64,000 nucleotides of DNA from Sapria himalayana. Taxonomy: Eukaryota; Streptophyta; Magnoliopsida; Malpighiales; Rafflesiaceae. Positions within the stretch are counted from its first letter, which is position 1; each line of letters starts with the position of its first letter. The stretch spans positions 350,468-414,467 of the forward strand of contig JAREIK010000374.1 of the NCBI GenBank assembly GCA_029783825.1, given 5' to 3'. The notes under the pieces are model-generated. The model saw nothing but the letters and a program-made list of their open reading frames with translations. It made no database searches and was not told the origin of the DNA. The position numbers and the translations under genes were made by a program. Of this stretch, positions 1-13,352 are shown piece after piece.

Positions 1-483
1 ATAGACTGGTAGATAGATAGATATATCGACAGAAAGATATACAGATATATACAAAGATAGATATAAAGATAGATTGATAGAGATATTAGATTGATAGAGA
101 TATATATAGATAGATAGATATACAGATAAATAGACAAATAGATAAAGTGAGAAAGATAGATAAATACAAAAATAGATATAAAGATAGATAGATAAACTAA
201 TAGATAGATAGATGGATAGATAGACAAATAAATAAACAGATAGATAGATAGATTGACATATTAATAGATAGATAGGTAGACAGATAGATTGACAGAAAGA
301 TATGTAGATAGGTTTAAAGAAAAATAGATAGATAGAATGATAGATTAATTAATAGATAAATTGATACATAGATTGATAGATAGATTTACAGAGAGATTGT
401 TAGAAATATAGATAGACAGAAAGATAGATAAATAGATAAATAGATATACAGATAGATTAATAGATAGATAAATAGATAGATAG

Positions 484-530
<47 letters not shown>

Positions 531-1545
531 AATAGATAGATAGATATACAGATAGATAGACAAATAGATAGACATATAGATATATATAGATAAATAAATA
601 GAAAGAGACAAAATAGATAGATAGATAGACTGATAGAAAGAGAAAGATATACAAATAGATCAATATATTGATAGATAGATAGGTAGATAGATAGATAGAT
701 AGACAAATAAATAGATTTATTTATAGAAAGATAGAGAAATAAATATACAGATTGAAAGACAGATTAACAAACATAAAGATAGATAGAGAGATATATAGAT
801 AGATAGAGAGATAGAAGTGATAAATAGATAGATGGACAGATAGATATACAAATTGAATGATAGATAGATAGATATATATAAAGATTGACAGATTCATAGA
901 TAGAATATTTGATAGATATATTAATAAATAGCTAGATAAATAAAGAAATTGATAGATAGATAGATATATAGATTGAATGATTATTAATAGATTAATAGAT
1001 AGATTAATAGTGAGATTGATAGACAAATGGATAAGTAGACAAATATATAGAAAGATAGATAGATTGATTGATAGATAGATAGATTGATTAGTAGACAGAT
1101 AGATAGATTGATTGATTGACAAATTAATAAGAAGTTTGATAGAAAGATTGATAAAAAGATTTATAGACAGATTGATAGAAATATAGAATTAAAGATAGAT
1201 AGAGAAAAAGATAGACATATAGAAAGACATAGATATTTAGATAGATAGATAGATAAATAGATAGAAAGATAGATAAATAGATAATTTGATAGTTAGATAG
1301 ATTATTAGACAGAGAGATAAAGATATATATAGATAGATAGATAGATAGACAGATAAATAGATAGATAGATAAAAAAAATAGATAGATAGATTGATTTATT
1401 GGTTGACAGTTAGATTGATTTATTGATTGACTGATAGATAAATAGATTGATAGATATAGAAATACATAGGCAGTTAAATAGACAAATAGATAGAAAAATA
1501 TATAGTTATATAGATCGACAGATAAATAAATAAATAAATAAATAA

Positions 1546-1582
<37 letters not shown>

Positions 1583-2376
1583 TTGATAGACAGATTTATA
1601 AAGAGATTGAAGGAAAAATAGATATACAATTAGATTGTTAGATATATAGATAAAGATAGATAGCTAGATAGATAGATAGATAGATAGACAATTAGATAGA
1701 CAGGTAGATAAATAGATAGATAGATAGACATATAGATAGACAAATAGATTGACAGACAAATAGATAGATATATTGATAAACACATAGATAAATAGATAGA
1801 TATATAGATAGATAGATTAATAGATTGATTGATTTAAAGATTGATAAACATATTGATAAATAGATTGATATATATATATATATTTATAGATAGATTGAAA
1901 AATAAAAAGATAGAAAGATAGATAAATAGATATATAGATTGAGTGTTATACACATTTTTAGACAAATAGATAAAGATATAAATATATATATATATATATA
2001 TAGAAGGATAAATAGATAGATAGAAATATAGATAGAGAGACATTTAGATAAATAGATAGATACAAAGACAGATAAATAGATAGATTAATAGACTGATAGA
2101 TAGATAGATAAATAAACATATATATAGATAATAAGATAGACAAATATAAAGACAAATAGATTGACAGATAGATAAATAGATATATAGATAAATAGACAGA
2201 TAGATAGTTAGATAGAAAGATATGTAGATAGATCGATAGACAGATAAATAGATAAATAGATAGACAAATAGAGATGATATATAGATAGAAAGATAGATAA
2301 ATAGATATATAGGTAGATTAATATACAAATTTATAGATAAATAGTTAGAAACGTAGATAGATAGATAGTTAGATAA

Positions 2377-2408
<32 letters not shown>

Positions 2409-4543
2409 AAAGATAGATAAATAGATAGACGTACATATATATATAGACTGATAGAATAACACCTAGATAGATAGATAGATAGATTAATACAATGATTTAT
2501 AGATAGACTACTAGACAAATTAATAGACAGATTAATAGACAGATAGATAGACATATTGATAGAAAAATAGGTAGATAATTAGATAGTGAGATAGATTGAC
2601 ACAAAAATAGATAGATAAATAGATAGACAAATAAATAAACAGATATATAGAAATAAAGAGAGAGATACACAGATAAATATATAGATAGATAGAAATATAG
2701 AGTGCTAGATATATAAATAGATAGATAAAAAGATTCACATATAGAATGATAGATAAATAGAAAGATATATAATAAATAGATAGATAGAAAATAGATAGAC
2801 AAATCATTACATAGAAAGATAGATAAATAAATTGATATATAGATTCATATATGATTGAATGATATAAAGATTTATAAACAAATTGATAGCTTGATTGTTA
2901 GAGAAATTGATAAAATGATAGATAGACATATATATAGTCAGATAGATCAATAGAAAGCTAAATTGAAAGATAGATGGGCAAATAGATAGATAGATATTTA
3001 GATAGATAGATAGATAGATAGACATATAGATATATAGATAGATAGAGAAAATGATAGAAAAATAGAATGATAGATATATACATCGACATATCAAAAGATA
3101 GATATATAAATAGATAGATAGATAAATATACATACATATAGATAGGCAGAGCGATTGATTGATAGACAGATATATAGATAGTTAGATAAATACATAGATA
3201 TATAGACATACATACAAATATATATATATATATATAGACAAATTGATATATAGATAGAAAAATAGATAGATTGAAAGATAGATTGATAGATAGATTGATA
3301 GATAGATAGGTAGGCTGATTCATAGATAGTTAGATAGATGGATGGATAGATAGAAGATAAATAAACAAAAAGATAGATAGATATATAGATAGATAGATAG
3401 ACTAATAGATAGATAGATAGATAGATAGACTACTAGATAGATAAAGAGATTAATAGATAGATAGCCAAATTGATAGATAGATAGATAATTAAATTGAAAG
3501 ATAGATAGACAGATAAAATGATATTTATATTGATATTTATATAGATAGATAGATAGTTTGTTATATAGATAGATAGATAGTTTGACAGATAGTTTGATAG
3601 AAATATCGATAGTCTTTTTGATAGACAAATAAGTAGACAGATAAATAGGTAGATAGCTAAATAGATAGATAGATAGATGGATAGTTTTATAGACAAATAG
3701 ATTGATTGATTGATTAACAATTAAATAGACAAAAAGATAGGAAGATAGAAAGAAAGATAGATACATAGATAGATAGATATATAGATTATTAGACAAGTAA
3801 ATAGACAGATAGATACATTGAGAGATAGACAAATAGATAGACAAATGATAGACAAGTAGAAAGATAAATAGATATATAGAATGATAGATAGATATATAGA
3901 TAAATAGATAGAAAGATAGACAGATAGATACCCAGATAAATAGATAGATAAATAAATAAATATATAAATAGAATATAGATAAAAAGATAGACATATATAT
4001 AGACATATAGATAGACAAATAGTTAGTTAGATAGATATAAAAATAGATAGATAGATTGATATAAAAATAGTTAGACAAATAGTTATATAGATATACATTT
4101 ATATAAATAATTTGATAGACAAATAGATAGATAGATAGATAGATACATAACTAGATAGATAGATATATAGAGATATAGATACATATAATGATAGATAGAT
4201 TGGTATATAGGCAGATAGACATACAAATAAAAAGTTGTATAGATAGATAGATATATAGACAAAATGATATATATATATATATATATAAAGATTGATTTAG
4301 ATACACATTGAAAGATATATTGATAGACCAATTGATAAATAGATAGATAGATTGATTGATTGACATATTGATAGAAAGATTGATAGAAAGATTGATAGGT
4401 ATATTGATATACAAATAGATAGAGAGATAGACCGATACATAGAGAGATAGATAGAAAGATACATGACAAAATAGGAGATAGAAAGATAAATAGAAATATT
4501 GATAATGCGATAAATAGATATTTAGATAGACAAATAAATAAAT

Positions 4544-4619
<76 letters not shown>

Positions 4620-4880
4620 AGATAAATAGATAAAAGATTGATAGATAGATAAACATATAAATAGATAGATGGAAAGATAGATAGATAGACACATAGATAG
4701 ATAGATATCTAGACCAACATATTGTTATATTGATAGATATATAGAGAGATAGATAAATAGAGACAAAGATAGATAGATATACATACAGATAGACAGATAG
4801 AAAGATAGATAGATAGATAGACAGATAGAATTTTAGAGAGATAGATAGATAGAAAGATAAATAAATTGTTTGATAGATAG
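1..4880. repeat. Degenerate GATA/GACA satellite array, block I
   Basis: The block is made of 4-bp units around GATA, GACA, AATA and GATT with frequent single-base changes, so it is a degenerate tetranucleotide satellite rather than a pure microsatellite. GATA stays on the plus strand throughout. The complementary TATC strand lacks stop codons in long runs and gives spurious Leu-Ser-Ile-Tyr reading frames; these are not genes. Embedded simple tracts are an AT run joined to a CA run (about 485-527), an AAAT run joined to an AT run (about 1522-1580) and an AT run (about 4545-4616). The composition resembles the Bkm-type GATA/GACA repeats known from animals and plants; that is a likeness of composition only. 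The block runs off the left edge. Confidence 0.95.
485..527. repeat. Compound (AT)n(CA)n microsatellite
   Basis: An alternating AT tract passes directly into an uninterrupted CA tract and then back to GATA units. It is a simple sequence repeat inside the satellite, likely length-polymorphic. Confidence 0.9.
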
Positions 4881-4917
4881 ATATATATATATATATCCTT
4901 TCATATCATTCATCTCA

Positions 4918-4985
<68 letters not shown>
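4881..4985. repeat. (AT)n tract closing satellite block I
   Basis: Two alternating AT runs flank a short pyrimidine-rich interlude (about 4898-4920) with CATTC/CATAT motifs. The right run (about 4920-4982) marks the exact switch from satellite to ordinary AT-rich DNA. Long AT runs can extrude cruciforms and often sit at rearrangement points; that role is inferred here. Confidence 0.85.
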
Positions 4986-4986
<1 letters not shown>

Positions 4987-6930
4987 ATATTGTATAAATC
5001 TTTAGTATTTTTCCATAAATTTTTGGAACTTAAATCTAATTTTTTCAACTTTAAATGTATTTTTAATGTATTTTTATATGTTTGTATAAATCATTATAAT
5101 TTAATATGTTTAGGATATGTATTTTTGTTTCACTTAATATCATTTAACTAAAATTGATTTTTAATAAAATGTTTATTTGTTAAAATTCATGTTGTAAATT
5201 TCAAAACAAATAACAATATGTTAGTCTAATAAATATTATAAAAAATTTCTAATATAGATATGTGATGTAGTTTCAATTTACAAAGATAAAACTTTAAAAA
5301 TAAAATTTATTAACAAAATAAAATTTGCACTTCATAATATGAAATATGTTATATTTATTATTCATAAACAATGTTTAAAATCTATCTATTAATTACAAAT
5401 AAAAACATTGACATATATTCAATTTTAAAAAAAATTAAAAATAATTATTTAAAAAAACAAATTCATATATTTATATGGTCATATAAATATTTTGAATAAA
5501 ATAAAAAAATAATAACTTGTAGAAAAATTTACTCATGTATTTATATGGTAATCTGTTTTGTTTGAACCTAATTACAGAAATTATTGATTTTTTACAAAAG
5601 ATTAACGACATGTATTTATATGCACTACATCATAATTACTTGAAATTTAAAGTTTCTAAAAATTTATTAATAATAATATATAATAGGTATAAATTTATCA
5701 TAGACATTAATATTTTAATAAAAAAATTTTATAAAAAAACAAAAACAATATTACTTTTTTATGACCAATATTTTAATTTTTAACATAATTTACAAATATA
5801 CGATTTTCATTAATTTATATGAGTATAATGATAGTAATTTTAATATAAATATTTAAAAAACAACTATTTAAAAAATATTGAAGCTCATTTATTTAATTCA
5901 TAATTTTATTTTATGCATTAATATGCTTCACACACACTCGCGCACGCACAGACACACACACACAAATTTTTTTAAATATAAAGAATTTACAATATTTTAT
6001 AAATTGTGTACAATATATAATATTTTATTTTAATTAAATTTTCAAAATCATAAAATTTTAATTACATTCACACACACACACAAACACACCCGCACACACA
6101 TATATATAATAGTTTCATTTGTAACATTAAAATACATTACGTATATAGGTATATGCATGTGTTTGTGTTGGTGTTAAGTAGTATATGCATGCATACATGT
6201 ATATACACTTTACTTTGAAAATGTCGATACATGTATGAATATATATCAAAGTACATAATGTGTATTGTGATATATAATGTATAGTAATGTATATGGATGT
6301 ATAAGTGTGTGTGTGTGTGTGTAGGTCAGTGTATATGCACATATATTTATGAATCTATATGTAAATATCAACATTATTTTTGAGAAAAAAAAATACTTAA
6401 GCACATAATTATTATCATGTTCTACAAATTCATGAGAGCAAAAGAAAAGAGTGACATTATTGGAAGATACTACTAATCTCGCATCTATAACACTTTTCCT
6501 CATAATTTGATTTGAATACTACTGGCAATGATAAGGTTCTTTCAATACTACATACCATGGAGTCACATTTTCATTCAATAATATAATTTATTCAAATAAA
6601 AAAATCTATTTAATATCTTTTTTAACAACTCTTCAACTTCTTTTTCTAGTCTTGATAAGCTATTTTCAATTTTGATTATATGTACATTTTTTTATCTAAT
6701 ATCTCTAGTTCAATCTATTGTAATAGTAAAATCTATCAAATCAATCTAGGCCTAATATCATTATTTTCTATGATATATTTGATTATAGAATATTTAGTAT
6801 ATACTATAACTGGTTCTCAATAAATATGATATTAACTTGCCAAAAGAAAAGAATGTTTATACAAGTTCTTTCTCTATAGTGGTGTAATTCAACTAGGCAT
6901 CTCAGAGTGTGTTGTTATCACAGTATATGA
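4986..6930. other. AT-rich intergenic DNA, no gene seen
   Basis: This stretch is strongly AT-rich with short, unconserved open frames on both strands (for example 5535-5783 plus, 6246-6503 minus) that show no family motif or codon bias. It holds small CA-type microsatellites at about 5931-5964 and 6067-6110 and a GT run at about 6304-6322. I see no RNA gene or transposon terminus. Confidence 0.7.
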
Positions 6931-7449
6931 TAACTATTTATAAATATTTGTATAACCATATAAAACTTTTCATAATTATATATAACTATATTTACAACTA
7001 TGTTGACTATTTTTATAACTATATTAATAACTATATACAATTATTTTTTTAACTATATAATATTTTATAACTATATGAGTAATTCTATATAACTATATTT
7101 TTAAAAAATATATCATATGTATAATTATATATAACTATATATAATTGTAGTTTACTAAATGTATAACTATAAAAATGTTATATATAACTATATCTTTAAC
7201 TACTTATTTATTTATAACTATATGTGTATAACTATATATAAATATTTGTATAACTAACACTCTATATAATTAAATATAATTATATTTGTATCTATGTATA
7301 CATATATGTATTCATATAATTAAATCTATATATTTATTTATATCTTTGTATACATTTATATATAACTACTTATAACTAGTATGGATATATCAATATATAA
7401 TTATATGTTTAACTTTATATAACTCGTTTTTAAATTATGTATACTATAT
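6931..7449. repeat. Degenerate TATAACTATA-type tandem repeat, left part
   Basis: The motif TATAACTATA and variants (ATAACTATAT, TATAATTATATATAACTA) recur at irregular short spacing through this stretch. The same repeat resumes at 8392 after the ARF1 retropseudogene, so it was one array split by that insertion. Confidence 0.8.
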
Positions 7450-7464
7450 GTATAAGAACAAATA
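7450..7464 (+). repeat. Target-site duplication, left copy (15 bp)
   Basis: GTATAAGAACAAATA is found here and again at 8377-8391, immediately flanking the ARF1-like retrocopy. A direct repeat of this length around an intronless gene copy is the usual trace of LINE-mediated integration. Confidence 0.85.
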
Positions 7465-8376
7465 GAGGTTGACCTCCCTCTCTTGTGACCATCTCTTGAG
7501 GTCTATTGATTCTGTTTCTTTCTCTCATCAAATCTTTTTACTGCCATACAACAAAGGATTTGAGATTTAGTGGAAGAAAAGGGATTTACATTCACAAAGC
7601 TATTCAGTAGGCTATTTGCCAACAAGGAGATGAGAATTTTGATGTAGGTCTTGATGCTGGTGGAAAGACAACCATTCTGTATAAGTTGAAGTTTGGTGAA
7701 ATTGCCACCACAATTCCTACTATTGTCTTCAATGTAGAGACTGTTGAGTATAAAAACATTAATTTCACTGTGTGGGATGTTGGGGGTCAATACAGGTTTT
7801 TTTCTTTCTGGAGAAATTACTTCCAAAATACAGAAGGTCTCATATTTGTGGTGGATAGCAATGATGGAGATTGAGTAGTTGAAGCTAGAGATGAGTTGCA
7901 TAGGATGCTAAATGAGGAAAATCTTCGAGATGTAGTTTTGCTTGTGTTTGCCAATGAGCAAGATATTCTCAAAGCGATGAATGCAGCTAAAATTACTGAC
8001 AAGCTAGGACTTCACTCTCTTCTCCAATGCCATTGCCACATTTAGAGCACATGTGCTACCTCTGGCGAGGGCCTCTACGAGGGTCATCATTGGCTTTCCA
8101 ATTACATTGCCAGCAAATCATAAACAATTTAAGTAGGATGAGGCAAACTTTTTTGACATATCTGGATGTGGAATTAATCTTTGCCTATTTTGCTTGAGTT
8201 TTGTTGTGTTATGTGGATGACATCATCTGTTTCCAGGGGGATTCAAATTGTATTTATATTTATATATTGCATGCCTAAAATACAAGACTGCAATTACTTT
8301 GTTCTGATCTGTTGTAAGCTGAATTTGTTTGTTTTTTGTTTTCTATTTTCTATCTTTTTGCCATTGGATCCCAAAG
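7465..8376 (+). pseudogene. Processed pseudogene of an ARF1-type small GTPase
   Basis: ARF1 GTPases control COPI vesicle coat recruitment at the Golgi. The coding-like part is 7579-8123, about the family's usual length of 181 codons, and is uninterrupted by introns. Recognisable in order are the N-terminal LFSRLF segment, the P-loop as GLDAGGKTT (normally GLDAAGKTT), the switch I region TTIPTI, the switch II entry WDVGGQ and the C-terminal TSGEGLYEG. It is dead: the start codon reads AAG (7579-7581), one base is missing just after 7644, CGA has become TGA at 7872-7874, and CAG has become TAG at 8043-8045. The usual guanine-specificity NKQD reads NEQD. The flanks 7465-7578 and 8124-8376 look like UTRs. 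No poly-A tail is visible before the right target-site duplication. The family call is firm; the parent gene is unknown. Confidence 0.93.
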
Positions 8377-8391
8377 GTATAAGAACAAATA
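8377..8391 (+). repeat. Target-site duplication, right copy (15 bp)
   Basis: This is identical to the 15 bases at 7450-7464 and closes the ARF1-like retrocopy on its 3' side. Confidence 0.85.
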
Positions 8392-8665
8392 ATTATTTTA
8401 ATATATGTATTACTATAAAAGCTTTATACATAACTATATTTAAATATATAATTTACAACTTATATTTAATATACTTTTGTATATATTAGTATTCAAAAAA
8501 ATATTTTACTATATCTATACCTATACATAACTATATGTATAGATATATAAAATTATATAAATAAATATATATAGCTACATATAAAAATATAAGTATAACT
8601 ATATGCGTAACTATATGTATAATCACATGTAACTATATTTATGATTACATGTATAATAACAAACA
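8392..8665. repeat. Degenerate TATAACTATA-type tandem repeat, right part
   Basis: This continues the array at 6931-7449 with the same units (CTATATGTATA, ATAACTATAT). Its position on the far side of the retrocopy supports insertion into a pre-existing array. Confidence 0.75.
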
Positions 8666-8869
8666 ACAATATGTAAGCACAAAGCATGAGAGTCTCCGTT
8701 GATTAGGCTCATATATGGTATAATACAAATAAGGGCCGCACTCTTACTTAATCCCATCCCTTGGCCCTTAAGCTCAAATATGAACTTATCTATGATAAAA
8801 AATGTAATATTTGATAAGTTTATACAGATGAAATTTTATTTTTTTTATATATTTTTTCATTTTAACACT
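8666..8869. other. Short non-repetitive AT-rich stretch
   Basis: No gene or terminus was recognised. The stretch leads from the TATAACTATA repeat into the pyrimidine tract. I looked here for a CACTA-type 5' end of the downstream transposon and found none. Confidence 0.5.
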
Positions 8870-9218
8870 ACACTCTCTATGTGTCTCTCTAATCCTCTCT
8901 AATTCTTTCTGGCACTCTATTCCTCTTTTTCTTTATGTGTCACCCTTTCTCTCTTGTTATTTTCTTTCTCGCTCTCCTTTCTTGCTTGTTCTCTCTATCT
9001 CTCTTTCTCCCCCTTTCTCTCCCTCTCTCTTCCTTTCTCTCTCTGTCCCTCTCTCTCCCTCCCTCTATCTCTCTCTATCTCTTTCCCTCTCTTTCCCTTT
9101 CACCATTTCTCTCCTCCTCTCACTCCCTCCTTCTCTCGCTCTCCTCTCTCTCACTCTCTCCCCCGTCTCCCCATTTTCTTCCCCTCTCTCTCTCCACCTT
9201 CTTTCTCTCTCTCTCTCC

Positions 9219-9254
<36 letters not shown>

Positions 9255-9262
9255 TCCCCCTT
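8870..9262 (+). repeat. Pyrimidine-rich CT/CCCT low-complexity tract
   Basis: The plus strand is almost pure C and T, dominated by CTCT, CCCT and TTCT. Three overlapping plus-strand frames read Ser/Leu/Pro repeats and the minus strand reads Arg/Glu repeats, all artefacts of composition. The tract could form triplex DNA; nothing in the sequence shows that it does. Confidence 0.9.
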
Positions 9263-9546
9263 CAAACGTTAAATGTCTTTCTTTTTTGCTTTCCTACTTG
9301 TGCATTATCGTATTTTGATCCCTTTATCTTGTATTACTGTGATATCTATTAATCTTTATTGTGCTAAAAATGGCTTTATCTATTCATGTAAATTCTGCAA
9401 ATGCATTGCCTCGATATTCATGATATTTAATTTTTAAATATTCATGCAAGTAATTTTATTTAATTATTAGTATAATTTGAAGTAATAGAATGTTCAATTT
9501 AAAATAATTAATTGAGCATTATTTTTTGAAAATAAAATAGAGCAAA

Positions 9547-12500
9547 ATGAGTTCTGATCATCAGTGGATGTACAGAAGATTTATTAATGGATTTTTGAAT
9601 AAAGATTTTTTGAGTGGGCTTAAAATTTTAATCAATTTTACATATAGTCAATCAAGATTGATGAATGGAGAAAAATAAAGTGTACATGTAATCATCATAG
9701 GTGTCAGAATATTTCTTTTCGTGATGCAAACACTATAAGATACCATTTGGAAAAATATGGATTTGTGCCAAATTATTTTATTTGGATTTATCATGGGAAA
9801 AGTACAAATGCTCGAAATATTGACAAAAATGAGGGTATTGAATCATTTTCTTGTGGTTAAGAATCATCAAACACATACAATAGAATGATCACGGAAGCTG
9901 GTGGTGCTGACTTCAATAAGGAGTACATGGATGAACCACCTAATCCTGAAACTCATTAATTTTATGAAATGCTTAAAGCTGCAAATGAAGAGTTGTGGCC
10001 TAGTTATAAAATACATTCGCAATTGTTACTTGTGGCTCGACTTATGAGCATTAAGTCAGAAAATCATATGTCTGAGAAATTATTTGATCAGGTGATAGAA
10101 CTGATATATGAGATTGTTCCGGATAATAATTTGATCACACAACTTTTACAACACTAAGAAATTACTACGAGGAATGGGTCTACTAGTCAACAAAAATTGA
10201 TTGTTATTTAAATGGATGCATGTTTTATTGGTGTGATAATAGTCATTTAATTAGCTGTAAGTTTTATGATCATCCTCGATTTAAGAAGGCATCTCGTGTT
10301 GTAGATACGTGACAAATATTGAAGACTTTATTTAAGAAGATGTATTATTTTCCATTAATTCCTCGATTACGGAGACTATATGCATCAAATGTTATAGCAA
10401 ATATTATGAGGTGGCATTATGGGCATGAGGTTTAAGAAGGGGTAATGCGTGATCCATCAAATTCACTTGCTTGGAAGCATTTTAATTATATACATCAAGA
10501 TTTTGCAACTTAAAGTCAAAATGTGAGATTGGGTCTCTAAATTAATGTATTTCAACCCTTTGGGCAATCTGGACAATATTCTTCAACATGGCAAGTGATA
10601 GTGACACCTTATAACTTGCCTCGGTGATTATGTATGAAGGAGCAATATATGTTTTTATCAATATTGGTTCCAAAGCCAAAAAATCTAAAAGACATGCTAG
10701 ATGTTTTCTTACAGCCTTTTATTGTAGAGTTAAATCATTTGTGGGATGTTCGTGTGGATACATATGATATCTCAAAAAAGAAAATTTTCATTATGCAGGA
10801 AGCCCTTATATGAATTGTAAGTGACTTTTTTACATTATCAGTGTTGTCTAGCTGGAGTACTATAGGATGCTTCCCATGCCCATATTGCATGAAAAATTCT
10901 GATGTATTTACCCTCAAATTTAGTGCTAAATAATCATTGTTTGATAACCATCATAAGTTTCTACCTAAAAATCATTCATTTTAAAGAAATAGAACTGCAT
11001 TTCAAAAAAATAAAATTGTGATGACAGTTGCACCAATAGTTCGTTTAGGAAATGATATTATGACATAGATTCAGAGTTTGAGTTTGAAGAAGGCAACTGG
11101 AAAGCAAGCTACTAGAAGTAATGGACCAATAGGCAAAATAATTGGTTGGAGGAAATGTAGTATATTTTGGGACTTACCCTATTGGAAGTCCAATTTAATT
11201 CGTCATAACTTAGATGTAATGCATATTGCAAAAAGTGTGTTTGACAATGTTTTCAATACTATCCGTAATGTAAACGAAAAAACAAAAAATACTTTAAAAT
11301 CAAGACAAGAGTTGAATGATTACTCTCTCCGTTCTAAATTAAAACAAAATGAGACAACAGAAAAATTTCCTAAAGCTTGCTACACACTTGCTAAGAAGGC
11401 AAGACAAATATTGTGTGAATGGGTTAAAAATTTGAAATTCTCTAATGGATATGTGTCAAATATAGGTAGATGCATGGATTGAAGAATCTTAAGTTATTTG
11501 GAATGAAAAGTCACGACTGTCATGTATTTATGTAGATATTAATACCAATTGTATTCCGTGAATTACTTCCCCTAAGTGTTTGGAAGGTCCTTACAGAACT
11601 TAGTTTGTTTTTCAAACAGCTAACTGCAACCACAATCAAATAGATAACATGGTGAGGCTTGAAAATGACATTCCACTTATTATTTGTAAGCTTAAACGGA
11701 TATTTCCACTAAGTTTTTTTTGACTCAATGGAGCATTTGCCGGTCCATTGGCATATGATGCAAGGATAGCAAGGCCAGTGCTATACATGTGGATGTTTCC
11801 TTTTGAGAGGTAAATACTTATAATTTGTTGTGTTTTATTGTCTTGCACATAAAGTAATATTGTAATTTAATATAATTGAAATCTAACAATATGGTTGTAG
11901 GTAACTTTGTAAGTTGAAATTGAATGTTAGAATCAAGGCAAAAGTTGAAGGTTCAATTTGCAATGCATATTTAGTAGAAGAAGCATCATCATTTTGTTCT
12001 TATTATTTTGAGGCTCATGTCAATACAAAGAATAGAAATGTGGCTCGGTATGATGAATATCATGTGATGGTAGAAAATTATTCTATGAACAAACTATCTA
12101 TCTTCAAGCACTCTAGAAGAGCATTTGGAAGAGCAATGAAAAGTTGTATGATAGATGAAGAGTACAAAGCTACCCAGAGTTATGTTTTACTTATTTGTGA
12201 GGTAGTTGCACCATATATTGAGTATTTATACACAAAATGATTGCATGTTTAATCAAATTTTAATTTTATCTTAAATATGAATTATTAAAAATTGATAGAC
12301 ATTTTTCTCTCTTTGTATATTTGTGCAGTATTTATTTTGAGCTGTTAAAATATATGCAACCTACAATTTCTAGCAATGATGTCGATTATATGCTAAAAAC
12401 TGAATTTGCAAATTGGTTCAAACATTATGCGAGAATTATTAAGTTTTAAATTTTTGAATTATTTAATTTATTAGCATCTTTTATTTTTAATATCAATTTT

Positions 12501-13289
12501 TTAATTTATGTCACAGGCAATTGATCCTTCAATTAGAGATTCAAATATTTTCATTCAGAATCTAAGTAAAGGCACATTTAGATATGTGACAACCTATCCT
12601 TGGTATGTTGTTAATGGATAAAAATTGCTACTAATAAAAATTTATTAGTTGTGTATGCATTAAAGGCACAGGTTATATAGCAGATGATCATTTAAGTGGA
12701 TGTTATTAAAGCCACAGGTTATGTATACTAATAAAAATTGACAACATATATATAAAAATTTATGGTCAACTCAAAGAAGTTATTAAGTTGCAGTATCCTG
12801 GACTCGAAAATAATAGGATTGTATTATTTAAGTGTGAGTGGTTTTATCCTACACGAAATGTGGGCACAAAGATTCATTTGGATTAAAACTAGTGGATGTT
12901 AACCATAAACATAGATATAATTGATATGAGGCATTTATTATGGTAGTTCAAGGCACTCAAGTATATTATTATACATATACGAGTTTATCTCGTGATAAGA
13001 GTGTTTGTGGGTGATTTGTAAAATCAAAGCTTGATCAAAATTTGAAATACCAACATTACAATAAAGAAGTACAAACTTAGATATTGCACTTACATTCTAG
13101 GAAGATGACATAAATAATAGTGAGCTTGTGAATGTAGATGAAGATCCATAAAATTTATGTGACTCAAATGGTGGCATAATAGAAATTGAATATTATCAAT
13201 TTTTATCTGAAGATGAGTTTGAACTTCTATCGGAATAAGATGAAATATTAAAAAATCCATTGGAGGATGACAGTGATGCTGATAATTAA
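9547..13289 (+). pseudogene. TNP2-like CACTA transposase, degenerate
   Basis: The catalytic transposase of CACTA elements excises and inserts the element in the nucleus. The start at 9547 opens the Transposase-associated domain (MSSDHQWMYRRF). After a frameshift comes the Cys/His segment and YHLEKYGFVPNYFIW (about 9680-9795). The body (about 9890-11480) contains KIDCYLNGCMFYW, CPYCM and a DVMHIAKSVFDNV segment matching DVMHVEKNVCDS of the family. The DUF4218 region follows (KSHDCH at about 11500, then 11914-12240, MKLNVRIKAKVEGSI...), with an apparent intron at about 11811-11900. A DUF4216 remnant, LFKCEWFYPT, lies at about 12820-12860. An acidic tail ends at TAA 13287-13289. More than ten in-frame stops and several frameshifts make it a pseudogene. 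Domain identity is firm; exon limits are approximate. Confidence 0.88.
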
Positions 13290-13352
13290 AATTGTGATAA
13301 TTTTATTATAATATTAAACTATCAAAGACTTTTTATATTTTGTTGAAATCTA

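Noticed and set aside
345..4694. Many long minus-strand open frames rich in Leu, Ser, Ile and Tyr
   Set aside because: They are translations of the TATC repeat strand, which contains no stop codons when unmutated. All three minus frames give the same kind of peptide, so they are artefacts. The same holds for the frames in 22.6-34.3, 40.5-53.4 and 55.8-60.0 kb.
7503..8002. Minus-strand frames over the ARF1 copy
   Set aside because: They are the antisense of a clearly recognisable plus-strand ARF1 sequence.
8935..9352. Overlapping Ser/Leu/Pro-rich frames and a minus-strand Arg/Glu frame
   Set aside because: They arise from the CT-rich tract; several frames are open at once and no domain is present.
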